A stretch of 17,188 nt of DNA, from contig JAQUJJ010000078.1 of NCBI GenBank assembly GCA_028681035.1, positions 1 through 17,188 on the forward strand, given 5' to 3'. Shown here piece by piece: positions 14,450-17,188 of this stretch. The notes below the pieces were generated by a model. That model searched no databases. It had not been told where the DNA came from and saw only the letters and a list, made by a program, of their open reading frames with translations. The stretch comes from Candidatus Cloacimonadota bacterium. GTDB lineage: Bacteria; Cloacimonadota; Cloacimonadia; Cloacimonadales; Cloacimonadaceae. The translations under genes and the position numbers were made by a program. Each line of letters begins with the position of its first letter. The first letter of the stretch is position 1.

Positions 14450-15414
14450 TATGCCTTCTTAAACATTAGATACTTGTTAATGGCAAAGGCAGCATTTGCA
14501 CCATCGCCAACTGCTGTTGCTACTTGCCTTAAAGCCTTTGCTTGCACATCTCCGCCAGCCCAAACGCCTTCCACAGAAGTGCTGTTATTAGGGTAGCTTG
14601 TTATGTAGCCATTTTCCAATTCCAGTTGTCCATCGAAGAGGGCAGTATTGGGAATGCTCCCAATAAATATGAAGATTCCATCGGCTTCCAGCTCGCTCTG
14701 CTCGCTAGTATCCTGGTTTCTAATCTGCAATATACGAGGGCTGTTATCAAAGACAATCTTTTCCACCACTGTATTGGGCACCAGCTCTATCTTAGGCTCT
14801 GCGCTCACCCTTTCCTGCAGGATGGGATCGGCTGTAACTCCGTCTTTGTTTAATATAATGTATAGTTTACGGGCGTATTTGGCGATGAACAAGGATTCTT
14901 CAAAGGCAGAATTACCGCCACCCACTACCGCCACCACTTTGTCTGGGAAAAAGGGTCCATCACAAGTGGCGCAATAGCTCACACCTTTGCCGGCAAATTC
15001 CGCTTCACCAGGGATGCCTAAATGCCGTGGGGACGAACCTGTAGCGATTAAAAAGGTCTTGGCTTTCCAGGTGTTGTTAGCAGTTACGGCTTCTTTAATA
15101 TCACCGGAGAGCTTTACTGAAAGTACATCTTCCCGCACAACCTCCAAGCCAAACAGCTTTGCCTGATCTTCCATATCCTTGGCAAGCTTTTCACCCAAAA
15201 TGGGTTCTGGGAAACCGGGGTAGTTTTCCACCCACTCTGTGGTAATCAACTGACCGCCAGACACCACCGCTTTTTCTATCATCAAGGTTTTCAGCTTATA
15301 GCGTGCGGCATAAAGCCCCGCAGTTAAACCTGCGGGACCTCCGCCAATTATTATCAGGTCATACAATTGAGCTGAATCAACCGCATCATCTAAGTTTAGT
15401 TTGAAATCCAACAT
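14449..15414 (-). CDS. trxB: Thioredoxin reductase-like flavoprotein without the usual NADPH motif
   Basis: This FAD enzyme transfers electrons to a thioredoxin-fold partner, very likely the PDO encoded just upstream. It is 321 residues. FAD motif GGGPAGL is at 24-30 and the redox-active CATC (Cys148, Cys151) is followed by DG as in E. coli TrxB. The nucleotide motif GGGNSAFEE starts at 165, and the C-terminal FAD motif is WAGGDV with RQVATAVGDG. In classical TrxB, HRRxxxR follows the second Rossmann strand; here it reads LNKDGVT (188-194), so all three arginines are missing. NADH, ferredoxin or another donor is therefore possible. I chose ATG 15414 because AAAGAGG lies 9 bases upstream; an in-frame TTG at 15441 would extend into the upstream gene. 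It begins 1 base after the PDO stop and ends overlapping fpg. Confidence 0.93.
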   Translation of the reverse strand: MLDFKLNLDDAVDSAQLYDLIIIGGGPAGLTAGLYAARYKLKTLMIEKAVVSGGQLITTEWVENYPGFPEPILGEKLAKDMEDQAKLFGLEVVREDVLSVKLSGDIKEAVTANNTWKAKTFLIATGSSPRHLGIPGEAEFAGKGVSYCATCDGPFFPDKVVAVVGGGNSAFEESLFIAKYARKLYIILNKDGVTADPILQERVSAEPKIELVPNTVVEKIVFDNSPRILQIRNQDTSEQSELEADGIFIFIGSIPNTALFDGQLELENGYITSYPNNSTSVEGVWAGGDVQAKALRQVATAVGDGANAAFAINKYLMFKKA

Positions 15415-15415
15415 C

Positions 15416-16054
15416 TTACAAAGCCTCTTTAATCTTGGCAATTAACTGGGCTTCAGGCGCAGCACCTTCCACAAACCACTTTTCGTTGATAACGGTACGC
15501 GGTACGCCTTGCACAGAATATTTCTGCGTGAGAGGGGGGAACTCACCAATCTCTACCATATCTGCTTTCACCTTGTCACTGTAAAAAGCTAATTGATGTG
15601 CCAGCATCACAGCGGGAGGGCAATAAGGACAGGTGGGTGACACAAATACCTGCAAGTGCACGGGTTTCTGCAAGCTGTCCAAGAAAGCCTTGGCTTCGCT
15701 ACTAAGCTTGGTTATCCCCGTGGAAACCATCAGAATGGCAGCCAGCAGAGAAGAGAATTCGTAACCTGACGGGATACCATAAAAACGGATACCATAATCT
15801 TTTTCACCAAGCACCGCAATAGCCGGAATCTTATCAATATCATACAGTTTCACAGCCTCATCATCGCTTTCGAACTGATGTACTTTTAGGGTCAGTAAAG
15901 GGCTTGCCGCACTCACCTCTTCCAATAATTGGTGGGTTTCTTTGCAATAACCGCATTCAAAAGCTTGGCTGAACAGTTCCAAGGTAACAGGGTTCTTCAT
16001 TTTTTCTAGGGCTTTCTTTACTTCTTGCATCACTTTATCATCTAACATAGCCAT
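15416..16054 (-). CDS. Two-domain protein disulfide oxidoreductase (PDO/glutaredoxin-like)
   Basis: This protein has 212 residues and two thioredoxin folds in tandem, as in the PDO family known from archaea and thermophilic bacteria. The N-terminal domain has CGYC (Cys34, Cys37) with cis-proline IPA (Pro77). The C-terminal domain has CPYC (Cys142, Cys145) with cis-proline GVPRT (Pro185). Both active sites look intact. No signal peptide is seen, so it acts in the cytoplasm as a disulfide reductase or isomerase. ATG at 16054 is preceded by AAGGAG at 7 bases. A longer reading frame from 16111 crosses the ribosome site and is rejected. It is the first gene of the pdo-trxB-fpg unit. A neighbouring TrxB-like reductase suggests an enzyme and substrate pair. 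Confidence 0.93.
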   Translation of the reverse strand: MAMLDDKVMQEVKKALEKMKNPVTLELFSQAFECGYCKETHQLLEEVSAASPLLTLKVHQFESDDEAVKLYDIDKIPAIAVLGEKDYGIRFYGIPSGYEFSSLLAAILMVSTGITKLSSEAKAFLDSLQKPVHLQVFVSPTCPYCPPAVMLAHQLAFYSDKVKADMVEIGEFPPLTQKYSVQGVPRTVINEKWFVEGAAPEAQLIAKIKEAL

Positions 16055-16083
16055 TTTATATCTCCTTATGGGTTTTAATGAAT

Positions 16084-16111
16084 AAGATAATGGAATATAA
16101 GCAGAAGGCAA
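16084..16111 (-). promoter_or_regulatory. Putative promoter of the pdo-trxB-fpg operon
   Basis: On the minus strand, TTGCCT (16106-16111) and TATCTT (16084-16089) are spaced 16 bases apart, about 30 bases before the pdo start. The -10 is the same TATCTT as in the ferritin promoter candidate. Weak match, prediction only. It lies downstream of the group II intron, so the intron need not interrupt expression. Confidence 0.3.
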
Positions 16112-16128
16112 GCGGAAGTGCTAATAAT

Positions 16129-16152
16129 GGTCGAGAGGTCGAGGGGTCGAGA
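16129..16152. repeat. Short tandem repeat, 8-bp unit GGTCGAGR, three copies
   Basis: Three consecutive units GGTCGAGA, GGTCGAGG, GGTCGAGA are followed by a degenerate fourth (GGTGGGCG). The tract lies between the group II intron end and the pdo promoter candidate. No coding role is seen. Confidence 0.7.
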
Positions 16153-16180
16153 GGTGGGCGTGTTGTTCGTATCGGCACTT

Positions 16181-16200
16181 TCGGTGTTCTCGGTGGTGAG
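16181..16200. repeat. Possible dispersed intergenic repeat next to the intron
   Basis: The word GGTGTTCTCGGTGGTGAG resembles a sequence type (GTGTTCTCTGTGGTGA and relatives) that I recall from spacers of many bacteria. It lies immediately downstream of the intron 3' end. Only one copy is in the window, so repeat status rests on memory. Confidence 0.3.
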
Positions 16201-16222
16201 TTTTGGGGTGCTGGGGTGTTTG

Positions 16223-16297
16223 ATAGGGGTAGGGGAGTTTTCCATTGCTGGCTCCCCTCCCTCCGAACCGTGCAAGCGGTTCTCCCGCATACAGCTC
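16223..16297 (-). ncRNA. Group II intron domains V and VI
   Basis: Domain V (16265-16297, 33 nt) opens with the catalytic-triad-bearing GAGC and ends in GGTTC. It folds as a lower stem, a 2-nt bulge and an upper GCGG/CCGC stem. The U-U and A-C mismatches and one missing base compared with the common 34-nt form show some decay or variation. Domain VI (16223-16261) has stems GGG/CCC and GGGGAG/CTCCCC, and an inner CCA-GCAA-TGG hairpin with a GNRA loop. An unpaired A at 16230 lies 7 bases before the predicted 3' end, the expected branch point. Domain VI looks fully functional. Confidence 0.85.
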
Positions 16298-16314
16298 TCC
16301 AGAAAACAGGTATC

Positions 16315-17188
16315 TCATTTAAGAGACTGGCATAATTCCCTGTGGGCTTTGACGAATGAGAAAAACCCACAGCTATCAAAGATGTGATTGGGGTAACGCC
16401 TGTTATCATTATGGATGGTTGCTATGCCTCTGCGCTTATCCCTTTTCTTTAGGATGCTGCGCAGTCTGCGTCTAATCCAGCCGTCTTGATCGGGAAAGCT
16501 ATTGCGGTGAGCGTGTTTGAAGTACTCGAACCAGCCTCTTTGGATGGGTTTCAGTCTGGCGATTATTTGTTCCATACTTTTCCCATTACAGCGTCTGGTT
16601 TGCTTTCTGACGTTGTCTCTTAGCTTTGTGATACTCTTATCCGAAGGGAATTTCATCCCTTGCTTGAATTTGTATCCCAGAAACTTAGGAGATGTCTTCT
16701 TCCGCATTGACGATTTTGGTTTTGGTTGGGTGTAAAACGAGTCCTACTTCTTCCGTCCAAGTCCGTATCGTTTCCAGTGCTTCGGTCGCTTGTTCTGCTG
16801 TCTTGCACAGCACCACAAAGTCATCCGCATAACGTGTCATTTCGTAGCCCTTACCCAGCATCAGCCAATCCAGTGGATTGAGGTAGATGTTGGCAAGTAA
16901 AGGGCTGATTACCGCTCCTTGTGGTGTGCCTGATTCAGGTGTCCAGCTTGCTGCCCTATCCATCACTTTCTGAGAAAGATATTGGTTCAGCAGAGCCAGA
17001 ACACGGCTATCGGCAATCTTTTCTTCCACTAATAGCATAAGCTTATCTTGAGGGATACTATCGAAGTATCCCTTAATATCCGCATCCACCACATATCTGT
17101 ATCCTCGCTTCAGTAGTCCATCGACTCTTCTTAAGGCATCTTTACATGATCTGTGGGGGCGGAAGCCATAGCTATAGCAGCAGAATCC
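16315..17188 (-). pseudogene. ltrA: Group II intron reverse transcriptase/maturase, frameshifted and cut by the window edge
   Basis: The visible part begins in RT domains with YGFRPHRSCKDALRRVDG, continues as YVVDADIKGYFDSI (first catalytic Asp), GTPQGAVISPLLANIYL, and the active site RYADDFVVLC (YADD). It then reads HPTKTKIVNAEEDIS and meets a TAA at 16685-16687. The next frame resumes at once with KFLGYKF, followed by the maturase (X) domain (KPIQRGWFEYFKH, DGWIRRRLRSILKKR) and the typical C-terminal GFFSFVKAHRELCQ. Removing one T near 16686-16691 would restore a single frame, so this is a one-base insertion or a sequencing error. No HNH endonuclease domain follows. The reading frame also continues upstream to 17188 with no start, so the gene starts outside the window. 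Confidence 0.88.

Larger units (their letters stand above)
16223..17188 (-). mobile_element. Group II intron, 3' portion (5' part outside window)
   Basis: This retroelement fragment on the minus strand consists of a reverse transcriptase/maturase reading frame followed by ribozyme domains V and VI. The predicted 3' splice site is between 16223 and 16222, given by the usual distance from the bulged branch A at 16230. The 5' end, EBS sequences and domains I-III lie beyond the right edge. It sits in the same orientation as the pdo operon and about 170 bases upstream of it. Because the protein frame is broken, mobility would need a maturase supplied in trans. Confidence 0.9.

Noticed and set aside
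16055..16111. N-terminal extension of the PDO protein from 16111
   Set aside because: It would include its own ribosome site AAGGAG (16062-16067), and the extra residues do not resemble the family.
16056..16409. Several overlapping short open frames on both strands upstream of pdo
   Set aside because: They coincide with intron domains V/VI and repeat sequence; compositional by-products without ribosome sites.
1..17188. CRISPR arrays, tRNA or rRNA genes, prophage or toxin-antitoxin genes
   Set aside because: No regularly spaced direct repeats, cloverleaf sequences, rRNA segments or such protein families were seen on reading both strands.

Overview
The window looks like a chromosomal segment from an anaerobic, Gram-negative-type bacterium. 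It carries a rod-shape operon (mreB, mreC, mreD, mrdA) and soluble NADH-linked iron-sulfur oxidoreductase subunits of the kind found in fermenters. The gene families, base composition and repeat-rich spacers remind me of Candidatus Cloacimonadota (WWE1). That is recognition from memory, not a database match, so the phylum is tentative.

Layout. (1) Minus strand, 4382 to 1: mreB, mreC, a CofE-like (F420-0:gamma-glutamyl ligase family) protein, mreD and mrdA (PBP2, running off the left edge). After mreB the genes are packed with overlaps of 4 and 8 bases or a 3-base gap. A sigma70-like promoter with an extended -10 precedes mreB. (2) 4383-4800: a divergent intergenic region with an imperfect inverted repeat. 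(3) Plus strand, 4801-5997: an unrecognised membrane protein built as a duplicated module. (4) 5998-6352: a gene-free but highly structured spacer. It holds a hairpin capped by a GAAA tetraloop, a near-perfect 85-bp palindrome, and a possible RNA leader ending just before the next ribosome binding site. (5) Plus strand, 6353-11923: three genes for a NuoE/NuoF/NuoG-like soluble complex. Its 1106-residue large subunit fuses a 2Fe-2S ferredoxin, a GltD/NfnB-like FAD-NADPH module, two 4Fe-4S clusters and a shortened formate dehydrogenase/NuoG-like domain. No H-cluster hydrogenase domain and no membrane subunits are present. (6) Minus strand, 12969-11998: a PAS-GGDEF diguanylate cyclase. (7) Minus strand, 13553-13041: ferritin with its own promoter. 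(8) Minus strand, 16054 to 13646: a tightly coupled pdo-trxB-fpg operon for disulfide reduction and repair of oxidised DNA. (9) Minus strand, 17188 to 16223: the 3' part of a group II intron with a frameshifted reverse transcriptase but well-formed domains V and VI. It ends about 170 bp upstream of the pdo start.

How the genes work together. Region 1 builds the lateral cell wall (MreBCD scaffold plus PBP2). Region 5 probably moves electrons between NADH, NADPH and ferredoxin. Regions 7 and 8 form a redox and iron-stress neighbourhood (ferritin, disulfide oxidoreductase, thioredoxin reductase-like flavoprotein, 8-oxoguanine glycosylase). The TrxB-like protein lacks the usual NADPH-recognition arginines, so its electron donor is open.

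The best leads are the fused NuoG-GltD subunit, the TrxB-like enzyme without an NADPH motif next to a two-domain PDO, the CofE-like gene inside the mre operon, and the structured spacer before the nuoE-like gene.
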